From positions 558,001-622,000 of the forward strand of contig NZ_MOBP01000006.1 of the NCBI RefSeq assembly GCF_003732665.1: 64,000 nucleotides of DNA, written 5' to 3'. The position numbers and the translations under genes are program-made. This document shows, piece after piece, positions 1 to 7,392 of the stretch. The notes beneath the pieces are model-generated. The model did no database searches and was not told the DNA's origin. It was given only the letters and a program-made list of their open reading frames with translations. Origin of the DNA: Pseudomonas frederiksbergensis (GTDB lineage Bacteria; Pseudomonadota; Gammaproteobacteria; Pseudomonadales; Pseudomonadaceae). Position 1 is the stretch's first letter; every line of letters starts with the position of its first letter.

Positions 1-605
1 TAGGCGCTGGTGTCCTGGGAGATCACCAACAGCTCTTTGACGCCGGCCTTGACCAGGCGCTGGGCCTCGTCGAGCACGTCACCGACCGGACGGCTGACCA
101 GTTTGCCGCGCATCGACGGGATGATGCAGAAGCTGCAGCTGTGGTTGCAGCCTTCGGAAATCTTCAGGTACGCGTAGTGACGCGGGGTCAGCTTGATGCC
201 TTGCGGCGGCACCAGGTCGATCAGCGGGTTGTGATCCTGGCGCGGCGGCACGGCGTCGTGCACGGCGTTGACCACTTGCTCGTACTGCTGCGGACCGGTC
301 ACGGCCAACACGCTCGGGTGCACCTTGCGGATGTTGCCTTCTTCGACGCCCATGCAGCCGGTCACGATGACCTTGCCGTTTTCCTTGATGGCTTCGCCGA
401 TCACTTCCAGCGACTCAGCCTTGGCCGAATCGATGAAACCGCAGGTGTTGACCACCACGACATCGGCGTCCTCGTAAGTGGACACGACGTCATAGCCTTC
501 CATGCGCAGCTGGGTAAGGATGCGCTCAGAGTCGACCAGGGCTTTGGGGCAGCCCAGGGATACGAAGCCAACCTTTGGATTGGCCGTGGCGGGAGTGGTG
601 GACAT
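1..605 (-). CDS. rimO: Ribosomal protein S12 methylthiotransferase RimO, N-terminal part
   Basis: Radical-SAM enzyme that methylthiolates an aspartate of ribosomal protein S12. The reverse strand reads [20 protein letters not shown] from an ATG at 605. It has the N-terminal MTTase domain cysteines (LGCPK near residue 18, NTCGF and TGCMG further on). It then has the radical-SAM cluster motif C-x3-C-x2-C inside [10 protein letters not shown] around residue 150, followed by [12 protein letters not shown], which is typical of RimO. About 201 residues are visible out of roughly 440. The frame stays open to base 1, so the C-terminal radical-SAM remainder and TRAM domain lie outside the window. The start is supported by the match of the N-terminus to the family. 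Confidence 0.95.
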   Translation of the reverse strand, partial: MSTTPATANPKVGFVSLGCPKALVDSERILTQLRMEGYDVVSTYEDADVVVVNTCGFIDSAKAESLEVIGEAIKENGKVIVTGCMGVEEGNIRKVHPSVLAVTGPQQYEQVVNAVHDAVPPRQDHNPLIDLVPPQGIKLTPRHYAYLKISEGCNHSCSFCIIPSMRGKLVSRPVGDVLDEAQRLVKAGVKELLVISQDTSA

Positions 606-895
606 GTCTAACCTCGGTATTTGTTGACGCCTCCAGCCGAAGTGGGCAAGGCGACAGACGGGCACTTGGTGTGCCTCTGATCAAAAAGTGCGCAATTCTA
701 GCGATGAGAGGCGCACTTGACCAGCTTTATGCAGGGAAATACGACGAGTGCTGCGCTATGCTTCGCGCCGGTACGCTTTACCGAATTTTTACAGTCAACA
801 AATCGTCTGTAACCTGAAGTAAAACAGCGCATGCTGCACGGCAAAGCATAGTGCTTCTTATAAGAAGTCCGGGTCTGAGTAGTAGGAGTTTTTGG
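606..895. other. Intergenic region between divergent rimO and kup
   Basis: 290 bases that must hold the promoters of both divergent genes. An AGGAG ribosome binding site at 884-888 sits 7 bases before the kup ATG. I see no convincing conserved gene or repeat here. The short open frames have no family resemblance. Confidence 0.5.
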
Positions 896-2797
896 ATGGG
901 GCAGGCAAGTAGTCAGGCGGCGGGCGCCGAGCATTCGGCGGCAAAACCGATCGGCATGCTGGTCGCGGCAGTCGGGGTGGTTTATGGCGATATCGGCACA
1001 AGCCCGCTGTACACCCTTAAGGAAGTGTTCTCCGGTGCCTATGGCGTACCGGTCAACCATGACGGCGTGTTGGGCATCCTGGCATTGATCTTCTGGTCGC
1101 TGATCTGGGTCGTTTCATTCAAGTACATGATGTTTGTGTTGCGTGCCGACAACCAGGGCGAAGGCGGGATCATGGCGTTGACCGCGTTGGCCCGGCGGGC
1201 GGCGGCGGGGCATCCGAAGCTGCGTTCCTTGCTGGTGGTCTGCGGGCTGATCGGTGCGGCGCTGTTCTATGGCGACAGCATGATCACCCCGGCGATTTCC
1301 GTGCTCTCGGCGATTGAAGGCCTGGGGCTGGCATTTGATGGTATCGACCATTGGGTGGTGCCGTTGTCGTTGGTCGTACTGGTGGCGCTGTTCCTGATCC
1401 AGAGCCACGGCACCGCACGCATCGGCATTTTGTTTGGTCCGATCATGGTGACCTGGTTTGTGGTGCTCGGCGCCCTGGGCGTCTACGGCATCTTGCAACA
1501 GCCGGAAGTGCTGCATGCGATGAACCCGGTGTGGGGCGTGCGTTTCTTCATCGCGCACCCAGGCATGGGCGTGACCATTCTTGGCGCTGTGGTGCTGGCA
1601 CTGACCGGCGCCGAAGCGCTGTACGCCGACATGGGCCACTTCGGCCGCAAGCCGATTGCCCGTGCGTGGTTCATCCTCGTGCTGCCAGCGCTGGTGCTGA
1701 ACTACTTCGGCCAGGGCGCCTTGCTGCTCGGTGATCCGGAAGCTGCGCGCAACCCGTTCTACTTGCTGGCGCCGAGCTGGGCCTTGATCCCGCTGGTCGG
1801 CCTGTCGACCATGGCCACGGTGATTGCCTCCCAAGCGGTGATTTCCGGCGCGTTCTCCCTGACCCGTCAGGCGATCCAGCTCGGTTACATTCCGCGCATG
1901 CACATCCGCCACACCTCCAGCGCCGAACAGGGCCAGATCTACATTGGCGCGGTGAACTGGTCGCTGATGGTCGGTGTGATCCTGCTGGTGATCGGCTTCG
2001 AATCCTCCGGCGCCCTGGCCTCGGCTTACGGCGTCGCGGTGACGGGCACCATGCTGATGACCACCGTGCTGGTGTCGGCGGTGATGTTGCTGTTGTGGAA
2101 ATGGCCACCGTTCATCGCGGTGCCGTTGTCGATTGCTTTCCTGCTGGTCGACGGTCTGTACTTCGCCGCCAACGTGCCGAAAATCGTCCAGGGCGGGGCC
2201 TTCCCGGTGATCGCCGGTATCGTGCTGTTCGTGCTGATGACCACCTGGAAGCGCGGCAAGCAACTGCTGGTGGAGCGTCTGGACGAAGGCGGACTGCCGC
2301 TGCCGATCTTCATCAGCAGTATCCGCGTGCAACCGCCGCACCGCGTCCAGGGCACGGCCGTGTTCCTCACCGCCCGCCCGGACGCCGTGCCCCACGCGCT
2401 GTTGCACAACCTGCTGCACAACCAGGTGCTGCACGAGCAAGTGGTGCTGCTGACCGTCGTCTACGAAGACATCCCGCGTGTGCCCGCCTCCCGGCGTTTC
2501 GAGGTGGATTCCTACGGTGAAGGGTTCTTCCGGGTGATCCTGCACTTCGGCTTCGTCGACGAACCGGACGTGCCGCAAGCGCTGAAACTGTGTCACCTCG
2601 ATGACCTGGACTTCAGCCCGATGCGCACCACCTACTTCCTCAGCCGCGAAACCGTCATCGCCTCCAAACTCGAAGGCATGGCCCGCTGGCGCGAGGCGTT
2701 GTTTGCGTTCATGTTGCAGAACGCCAACGGTAACCTGAGGTTCTTCAATCTGCCGCTGAACCGGGTGATTGAATTGGGGACGCAGGTGGAGATGTAA
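896..2797 (+). CDS. kup: Low-affinity potassium transporter Kup
   Basis: K+/H+ symporter of the KUP/HAK/KT family in the inner membrane, 633 residues, close to the usual length of about 620-630. The family signature [15 protein letters not shown] is at residues 31-45. About twelve hydrophobic segments follow up to residue 450, then a soluble C-terminal domain of about 180 residues (from [11 protein letters not shown]). The open frame extends 15 codons upstream to 851, but the ATG at 896 is preferred because AGGAG lies 7 bases before it and the family starts here. It is monocistronic and followed by an intrinsic terminator. Confidence 0.95.
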   Translation: MGQASSQAAGAEHSAAKPIGMLVAAVGVVYGDIGTSPLYTLKEVFSGAYGVPVNHDGVLGILALIFWSLIWVVSFKYMMFVLRADNQGEGGIMALTALARRAAAGHPKLRSLLVVCGLIGAALFYGDSMITPAISVLSAIEGLGLAFDGIDHWVVPLSLVVLVALFLIQSHGTARIGILFGPIMVTWFVVLGALGVYGILQQPEVLHAMNPVWGVRFFIAHPGMGVTILGAVVLALTGAEALYADMGHFGRKPIARAWFILVLPALVLNYFGQGALLLGDPEAARNPFYLLAPSWALIPLVGLSTMATVIASQAVISGAFSLTRQAIQLGYIPRMHIRHTSSAEQGQIYIGAVNWSLMVGVILLVIGFESSGALASAYGVAVTGTMLMTTVLVSAVMLLLWKWPPFIAVPLSIAFLLVDGLYFAANVPKIVQGGAFPVIAGIVLFVLMTTWKRGKQLLVERLDEGGLPLPIFISSIRVQPPHRVQGTAVFLTARPDAVPHALLHNLLHNQVLHEQVVLLTVVYEDIPRVPASRRFEVDSYGEGFFRVILHFGFVDEPDVPQALKLCHLDDLDFSPMRTTYFLSRETVIASKLEGMARWREALFAFMLQNANGNLRFFNLPLNRVIELGTQVEM

Positions 2798-2810
2798 TTT
2801 GGCGTTATCA

Positions 2811-2849
2811 AAAAGCCCCCGTTGCCGTTGAGGTGGCGGGGGCTTTTTT
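2811..2849 (+). terminator. Intrinsic terminator after kup
   Basis: Inverted repeat AAAAGCCCCC / GGGGGC followed by six T, starting 13 bases after the kup stop. Its stem bases are almost the same as those of the terminator at 6038-6075. Confidence 0.85.
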
Positions 2850-2884
2850 GTGGCCGATCACATCACTCCAATGCAATGAAGATC

Positions 2885-2996
2885 CCCTGTGGGAGCGGGC
2901 TTGCTCGCGAAGGCGGTGTGTCATTCAACATAGTTGTCGACTGACGGCCCCTTCGCGAGCAAGTCGAATCGTCGCACCGCCGCTCCCACATGGGGT
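2885..2996. repeat. REPIN, variant with extended right arm
   Basis: Left arm is the Pseudomonas REP GTGGGAGCGGGCTTGCTCGC. The right arm is the inverted copy, but about 16 bases (TCGAATCGTCGCACCG) separate GCGAGCAAG from CCGCTCCCAC. It lies between the convergent kup and DUF3077 genes. Confidence 0.8.
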
Positions 2997-3004
2997 CTGC
3001 GGCG

Positions 3005-3331
3005 TTACTTGCTCTCAGGCAGCTCTTCTTCAGATTCAGTCTTTGTCCGCGCAGGTCGCGGGGTCAGCACCTTCACCACATCATCGATCACGGCCTTGCC
3101 CATTGCCGTCAGGTAATGCGCGGCCCAGGCATGGCGGTCATTGTCTTTGGCGTAAGCGGCATCCTCGGCGAAGGATTTGGCGAGGAATAACAGGTCGGAG
3201 GCTTGTGACAATGCGTCAACGATGGGGAGGCCGGCGCGGACGTTGAATAATGCCTGGTTCGAGCAGTAGATGACGGGGGTGAAGCCGATGGTTTTTAGTT
3301 CTGAAATCGCGGTCGAATCAACTTTAGTCAT
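3005..3331 (-). CDS. DUF3077 domain-containing protein
   Basis: Small Pseudomonas-specific protein of 108 residues. The family (DUF3077) has no known function. The central part (ALFNVRAGLPIVDALSQASD) matches the usual 'F.V..G....DAL..AS.LL' pattern of the family. The C-terminus is charged (TKTESEEELPESK). No signal peptide or membrane segment is seen. The ATG at 3331 has a well-placed Shine-Dalgarno (AGGA, complement of 3339-3342, 7 bases away). That site is inside a 10-base sequence complementary to a structured RNA just upstream (see the 3391-3449 entry). Translation is therefore probably controlled by a C4-type antisense RNA. Confidence 0.75.
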   Translation of the reverse strand: MTKVDSTAISELKTIGFTPVIYCSNQALFNVRAGLPIVDALSQASDLLFLAKSFAEDAAYAKDNDRHAWAAHYLTAMGKAVIDDVVKVLTPRPARTKTESEEELPESK

Positions 3332-3337
3332 ATGTAA

Positions 3338-3347
3338 TTCCTAATTT
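3338..3347 (-). promoter_or_regulatory. C4 target box b1 over the DUF3077 ribosome binding site
   Basis: The 10 bases at 3338-3347 are a perfect reverse complement of 3412-3421 in the C4-like RNA and include the AGGA Shine-Dalgarno of the DUF3077 gene. Pairing would hide the ribosome binding site. Confidence 0.7.
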
Positions 3348-3352
3348 GAAGG

Positions 3353-3388
3353 GCTGTCACATTCGTTTCCAAGCGAATGGGTGACAGC
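3353..3388 (-). promoter_or_regulatory. Leader hairpin with C4 target box a1 in its loop
   Basis: Stem GCTGTCAC (3353-3360) / GTGACAGC (3381-3388), extended by ATTCG/CGAAT (3361-3365 / 3374-3378). The loop holds TTTCCAA (3366-3372), a perfect 7-base complement of TTGGAAA at 3399-3405 in the C4-like RNA. Confidence 0.7.
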
Positions 3389-3390
3389 TA

Positions 3391-3449
3391 TGCGCGGGTT
3401 GGAAAACCGGGAAATTAGGAAACCGGCACGTCCGAAGACGTCCCGCGCA
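3391..3449 (-). ncRNA. C4-type antisense RNA
   Basis: A compact structured RNA in the leader of the DUF3077 gene. The closing helix is TGCGCGGG (3391-3398) with CCCGCGCA (3442-3449). Inside are a hairpin ACGTC-CGAA-GACGT (3428-3441) and a hairpin CCGG/CCGG (3407-3410 / 3423-3426) whose loop carries box b'. Box a' is at 3399-3405. a' and b' are perfectly complementary to a loop and to the Shine-Dalgarno region downstream on the same strand. This is the organisation of the C4 antisense RNA of phages P1/P7, which represses the gene downstream on its own transcript. The family assignment is from remembered architecture, not a covariance search. The exact ends are not determined. Confidence 0.7.
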
Positions 3450-3515
3450 CAGCCGCCATAACTCAAGAGCGCAAAATAAAAAGCCTTTGCGATCGTGAAG
3501 GGCACGCTGTTGCGA

Positions 3516-3540
3516 CTAATTTCGACGGGTTTCCAAGCCC
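3516..3540 (-). promoter_or_regulatory. Second copy of C4 target boxes (a2/b2)
   Basis: Upstream of the C4-like RNA on the same strand, a small hairpin (GGG 3527-3529 / CCC 3538-3540) again presents TTTCCAA (3530-3536) in its loop. It is followed by CTAATTT (3516-3522), which repeats 7 of the 10 b1 bases. The order a-hairpin then b-box is the same as in the downstream copy, but no start codon follows. Confidence 0.5.
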
Positions 3541-3787
3541 GATCGCTGAATGGTCAGCGACGTCCGGAGAGTATCCCGTCGAAGAAAAGCGCAACAAGGC
3601 ATCAAAGTGCCCAAAAACCACGATTCGGAGTTTGCCTACAAGGTCTGTCGGCGTCATCTGATATTGCGATGCCGTTCAGTAAATGAAAGTAGCGTGGCAA
3701 GTGATTTTACAAGTCGAAGTTTTTTTCGTTGCAGCAGGCGAATGAGAAAAATCGAAAGTACTTGACTGTTCAATATTTGCAATGAGA
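3541..3787. other. AT-richer intergenic region upstream of the regulator operon
   Basis: About 245 bases without a supported gene. It contains a small hairpin CGCTGA-ATGG-TCAGCG at 3545-3560, nested in TTCGACGGG (3521-3529) / CCCGTCGAA (3567-3576). A TTGACT (3762-3767) could be a -35 box for the rightward operon, but no good -10 box is seen at the right distance. Confidence 0.35.
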
Positions 3788-3821
3788 CAAGTGTCCACGT
3801 TTTATGGAATGTGGACACTTG
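3788..3821 (+). promoter_or_regulatory. Operator-like palindrome upstream of the wHTH/NTase/PP2C operon
   Basis: Perfect 11-base inverted repeat CAAGTGTCCAC (3788-3798) / GTGGACACTTG (3811-3821) with a 12-base spacer. It ends 14 bases before the chosen start codon of the DNA-binding protein. Position and symmetry suggest an autoregulatory operator, most likely bound by the wHTH protein encoded just downstream. Confidence 0.6.
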
Positions 3822-3835
3822 AGGTTTCTAGCTCC

Positions 3836-4603
3836 ATGAAGAGTCAAGACATTTTGCTTTTATTTAAAATGGCAAGCCTACACGCTCAGGAAGAAAATCT
3901 CTTTGGGAGGATGGAGTCTGAATCGAATTCGAACACGGTTGAGGGATTACTGAAGCCCCTGCAGTTAAACCGAATGACGGCAGGGGGAGGAGTGGGGCAG
4001 CCGCTAGTCACCTACCCTACTGACGGTGAAGAAACCGTATTCCACCGCCGGGAATACTACTCACCCATGGACGACGAAGATGGGTGGGAAGGGTGGTCAG
4101 AGCCTGTCCCTTCTGCTCCGCTGGCGAGCTGGAGTGAAGGCTACTCGTTGCGTGCGTTGTCTGCGTCACTTGGGCTCAGCAAAAGCGAGGTTTCAAACTC
4201 AATAGCCAGGTGTCGTGAATCAGGATTGCTCACCAATGACTACGACACCGGGCTTGCAAAAGTTAATCGGCGAGAGCTGCTGAAAATTACCGAGCACGCT
4301 CTGAAATACTTTTTCCCTGTGAAGCCGGGCGCAATGGTTCGCGGCATTCCAACAGGCTTCGCCGCACCAGCGCTGTCCAAAAGCATCAAGAGCGCTGGCG
4401 GGTTGATTCCGGTTTGGCCGGATGCCCTTGGAACTGAGCGAGGTCAAGCGATAGAGCCGCTCTACAAGACGGTGCCGGAAGCGGTGAAGCGGGACAGAAC
4501 CCTTTATCACTATCTTGCGCTGGCTGATGCGATCCGCCTTGGTGGCCCGCGAGAGTGTGGTGTGGCGATTAACATTCTGAAGGCAGGGATGGGGCTGAAA
4601 TAA
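3836..4603 (+). CDS. Winged helix-turn-helix regulator paired with a nucleotidyltransferase
   Basis: 255-residue protein. A helix-turn-helix is visible at about residues 103-133 (YSLRALSASLGLSKSEVSNS). It is followed by a conserved C-terminal region with HALKYFFPVKPG and GLIPVWPDALG, then PLYKTVPEA and LYHYLALADAIRLGG. I recognise this combination as a DNA-binding family often encoded next to AbiEii-like nucleotidyltransferases, in the antitoxin/regulator role. Residues 25-98 are a polar segment I cannot assign. The frame opens at 3782, but that would put the operator palindrome inside the gene, so the ATG at 3836 (GAGG 12 bases before) is chosen. One base separates its stop from the next ATG. 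Antitoxin function is inference. Confidence 0.7.
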   Translation: MKSQDILLLFKMASLHAQEENLFGRMESESNSNTVEGLLKPLQLNRMTAGGGVGQPLVTYPTDGEETVFHRREYYSPMDDEDGWEGWSEPVPSAPLASWSEGYSLRALSASLGLSKSEVSNSIARCRESGLLTNDYDTGLAKVNRRELLKITEHALKYFFPVKPGAMVRGIPTGFAAPALSKSIKSAGGLIPVWPDALGTERGQAIEPLYKTVPEAVKRDRTLYHYLALADAIRLGGPRECGVAINILKAGMGLK

Positions 4604-4604
4604 C

Positions 4605-5303
4605 ATGTCATCAAACGCTGATCACAACTACGAGCTCATAGAATTTGTTGCTGACGGCTTGGGGGAGGCGTTTCTGACTGAGGTGGCTTTTGTCGGCGGT
4701 TGCACAACAGCCATGCTGGTCACGGATGCGGCTGTGCTGGACGACATTCGTTTCACTGATGATGTTGACTTGGTGATCGAGCTGGCAGGCATTAGCGCTT
4801 GGCAACACCTCATAGAACGTCTGGCGGCCAAGAACTTCAAGATCACTGGTGAAGACGAAGTCAACTGTCGCTTCCGCTTCAACGACGTCGTTGTAGACGT
4901 GATGCCTTCTGACCCCGCTGTTCTGGGATATTCCAATCGTTGGTTCGTGGAGGGACTGGCGAGGGCCGATAAATTTACGTTGCCCAGCGGGGCCGTCATC
5001 CAGATATTCAAGCCGACCTACTTTCTTGCCACGAAACTAGAGGCCTTTAGCGGTCGCGGTGGGGGCGATCCTTACCACAAGGACGTCGAAGATATCCTCA
5101 TTCTGATTGATGGTCGTAAAGAGCTTTTAGAAGAAGTTCGCAGCGCTGAGCCTGAGCTCAAGGAATTCATCACCACTGGAATTCAAGAACTCACGGTTCT
5201 CAATGGTATCGACTACGTGATTGAAAGCTCAGGCTCGGTGCAGGCCAATCCGGGAAGAGGGCGAATTATTCACATGCGCATGAAGGATTTGGCCAGCGCA
5301 TGA
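4605..5303 (+). CDS. AbiEii-like nucleotidyltransferase (putative toxin)
   Basis: 232 residues with a polymerase-beta type nucleotidyltransferase core. It shows the GG motif at 31-32, the metal-binding D-x-D at 53-55 (DDVDLVIE) and the third acidic residue D99 in VVVDVMPSD. A conserved KLEAF (144-148) and KDVEDI (159-164) follow, as in MNT/AbiEii-type enzymes. All catalytic acids are present, so it is probably active. Known relatives (AbiEii, MenA) transfer NMPs to tRNA or other targets and act as type IV-like toxins. The target here is unknown. It is second in a tightly packed operon. Its stop overlaps the start of the phosphatase gene by 4 bases (ATGA), suggesting translational coupling. 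Confidence 0.8.
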   Translation: MSSNADHNYELIEFVADGLGEAFLTEVAFVGGCTTAMLVTDAAVLDDIRFTDDVDLVIELAGISAWQHLIERLAAKNFKITGEDEVNCRFRFNDVVVDVMPSDPAVLGYSNRWFVEGLARADKFTLPSGAVIQIFKPTYFLATKLEAFSGRGGGDPYHKDVEDILILIDGRKELLEEVRSAEPELKEFITTGIQELTVLNGIDYVIESSGSVQANPGRGRIIHMRMKDLASA

Positions 5304-5971
5304 GATACACCACTAGATCAGTAATAGGGCGGACGAGGAAAGCCAACCATGACTCTGCTGGGGCTCTTTGCGACGGTGACAGAGGGCTATTCGTCGTCAC
5401 GGACGGTACGTCGAAGCCCGGCAGTGGCCAACTGGCAGAATGTTTTGTAAAAGCTGTTTTAGCGGCCTGCCCGAAACACATGGATCAGAGGGGCGATATC
5501 ACTGAGCATGAAGCCGTCGAGGAGGTACTTGGTTCCGTGCTGGCCGAGCTTCACGCCGCTTTGTTTGCGGACCAGGCGGGCAGCGTGTGTTACCTGATCG
5601 GTTTCGCTGCTCATGGGAAGCTCACGCTTGCGTATGAGGGTGACTGTTCGTGCGGTGTCGTGACGCCGGCAGGCATGATCGAGTGGATCACACAGCCCCA
5701 CTGCAAGGCCAATTGGAGGCGCGACCGTTCGCACCGTGAGCTGGCGCAAGATCCTGCTCGAAACCAAGTAACTCGATGCCTGAAGGTTAATCGTGTTCCA
5801 CACCCTGACTTTGTTTTTCACCATCTGGCCGTAGGTGAGCGACTGGTTTTCGTGACCGACGGCTTCTGGGCAGAGTTAACGGAGTCGCAGCAAAGCAGGT
5901 TGTTGTCAGCACCGGATAGCGACTTTATCGCTGTTGAAGACGACGTAACGTGGATAGATGTTCAGCTTTAG
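5300..5971 (+). CDS. PP2C-family serine/threonine phosphatase
   Basis: 223 residues with the order of PPM/PP2C motifs: RTRKANHDSAG (residues 11-21, with D18), LFVVTDG (30-36, D35), EGDCSCGVV (113-121, in place of GDSR), LVFVTDGFW (182-190, D187) and EDDVTW (213-218). The metal-binding aspartates expected of an active Mg/Mn phosphatase are present. There is no membrane segment or extra domain and no kinase gene nearby. It overlaps the nucleotidyltransferase gene by 4 bases and is the last gene of the operon. Its association with an NTase/regulator pair is unusual to me. It could reverse a modification or respond to a signal, but nothing in the sequence says which. Confidence 0.75.
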   Translation: MRYTTRSVIGRTRKANHDSAGALCDGDRGLFVVTDGTSKPGSGQLAECFVKAVLAACPKHMDQRGDITEHEAVEEVLGSVLAELHAALFADQAGSVCYLIGFAAHGKLTLAYEGDCSCGVVTPAGMIEWITQPHCKANWRRDRSHRELAQDPARNQVTRCLKVNRVPHPDFVFHHLAVGERLVFVTDGFWAELTESQQSRLLSAPDSDFIAVEDDVTWIDVQL

Positions 5972-6037
5972 CCTTGGAAATACAGATCATCTGCATAAAG
6001 TCCGGCTAGCTGGAGTTGCTTCAAATCAGTACATGTA

Positions 6038-6075
6038 AAAAAGCCCCCGCAACCAAACGGCTGCGGGGGCTTTTT
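6038..6075. terminator. Bidirectional intrinsic terminator
   Basis: AAAAAGCCCCCGCA (6038-6051) pairs with TGCGGGGGCTTTTT (6062-6075). It lies between the convergent PP2C and AcvB genes. It shares 12 identical bases on each arm with the kup terminator. Confidence 0.85.
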
Positions 6076-6093
6076 ATCGGGCGGGGGCTCAGA

Positions 6094-7392
6094 TCACTCC
6101 TGCGCCGTCGCCTCTTCCTTGGCCTGACGCTTGACGATGATGTCCACCAAACGCTGTGCCAGTGCCGGATAGTTTTCGTCGAAGTGGTGGCCGCCAGGCA
6201 GCTTTATAGCCTCGCCGACAGCGGTCTTGTCGGTGCAGCCGCTCTCGTCGACTTCTTCTTCGCCGTAGATGCACACCACTTTGTCGGCAGGCAACTTGGC
6301 CATTTCCGGGCCGGTGGCGGCTTCTTTGCCGGCGTTGCCGAGCCAGCCTTCGACTTCGATTTCGAAGCTGCCGGTGCGGGCGAAGGCCAGCAGGATGATT
6401 GCGTCGACCCGTTGCTGTTCCGACTCGGCCAGGCGGTTGTAGATCGCTGGCAGGACGTCGGCACCGAACGAGTAGCCGGTCAGGATGAAGCGCTTGGTGC
6501 CCCATTTCTGGCGGTAATGCTGCATCAGCTCGGCGAGGTCCAGGGCGCTTTGCTCCGGGCTCTTGTGCTGCCAGTAGTAGCGCAGGGTGTCGATGCCGAC
6601 CACCGGGTAGCCGATCTTGGCCATCTCGCCCGCCACGTCGCGGTCGAGGTCGCGCCAGCCGCCGTCACCGGACAGGAACAGGGTCACGGTGTCCTTGGCC
6701 TGGCCGGCCGGGACTTCGACGACAGGAATCTGCAAGCCACCGGCAGCCTTGTCACCACCGACGAGGATCTTGCGCAGTTCGTTGTTCAGCACTTGCGGCA
6801 GGTTGATGTCGTAGTCGCTGATGCTGGTTTCGGCGTTCGGTTGATCGCGCACGAAGCCTGCGCTGGCGTCGTCCGGGTTGTCGTTCCAGGCCACCAGCCA
6901 GTGGCCGTGGGCGGCGCTTTTTGGCAGCAGGTGAGTGCAACCACCCTTTTCCAGGGCCAGGTCCACGGAAATGGCCTGGGCCTTGTCGTTCTTCTGCTCG
7001 GACAACCAGCGCCACGCCAGCACGGCGCCAGGGCCGATACCGCTGACCAGGGTCGCCGGGCCGTTCAGTTCACGCAAACCCGATTGCAGGGCACGGCTTT
7101 GCAGCAGGCAGTCTTTGGGCAGGATCACCTGGACGATCTGCGCCGCAGCGCTGCGGCTCAGGGACTTCAGTTGTTGATCGCTGAGTTTCTGTTCAGCAGT
7201 GACCGCCACCAATACCTGAGCTTTTGGCGTGGTGCCGGGAATCACCCGGGTCATGGCGGCGCCGTCGGCAGGCGTCAGCAATTCGAGGGTCGGTTCTGGT
7301 GCCGGGCGTTTCATGTACCAGTAACCGCCACCGACAATCAGGGCCAGCACTACCAGTGTGGCCAGTACGTACCGCAAGGAGCGTTGAATCAT
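6094..7392 (-). CDS. AcvB/VirJ-family periplasmic hydrolase (aminoacyl-phosphatidylglycerol hydrolase)
   Basis: 432 residues. An N-terminal signal anchor (residues 8-25) is followed by two VirJ-type alpha/beta-hydrolase halves. The second half has the SGDGGWRDLD motif (241-250), the nucleophile elbow GYSFGAD (S308) and a late GGHHF histidine. Relatives such as PA0919 of P. aeruginosa and AcvB of Agrobacterium remove the amino acid from aminoacylated phosphatidylglycerol in the periplasm. The gene directly follows mprF, with stop and start sharing one base, so synthase and hydrolase are co-expressed. This arrangement strongly supports the assignment. Confidence 0.85.
   Translation of the reverse strand: MIQRSLRYVLATLVVLALIVGGGYWYMKRPAPEPTLELLTPADGAAMTRVIPGTTPKAQVLVAVTAEQKLSDQQLKSLSRSAAAQIVQVILPKDCLLQSRALQSGLRELNGPATLVSGIGPGAVLAWRWLSEQKNDKAQAISVDLALEKGGCTHLLPKSAAHGHWLVAWNDNPDDASAGFVRDQPNAETSISDYDINLPQVLNNELRKILVGGDKAAGGLQIPVVEVPAGQAKDTVTLFLSGDGGWRDLDRDVAGEMAKIGYPVVGIDTLRYYWQHKSPEQSALDLAELMQHYRQKWGTKRFILTGYSFGADVLPAIYNRLAESEQQRVDAIILLAFARTGSFEIEVEGWLGNAGKEAATGPEMAKLPADKVVCIYGEEEVDESGCTDKTAVGEAIKLPGGHHFDENYPALAQRLVDIIVKRQAKEEATAQE

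Noticed and set aside
1115..2596. 493-codon minus-strand frame inside kup
   Set aside because: Antisense shadow of a clear membrane transporter. Composition (HQDR-rich) is typical of reverse-frame translation.
3463..3657. 64-codon minus-strand frame upstream of the C4 RNA
   Set aside because: It runs through the a2/b2 hairpin region. No good ribosome binding site. More likely untranslated leader of the DUF3077 transcript.
2885..6075. Islet considered as a prophage remnant
   Set aside because: The C4-like RNA hints at phage ancestry, but no integrase, attachment repeats, structural or lysis gene is present.
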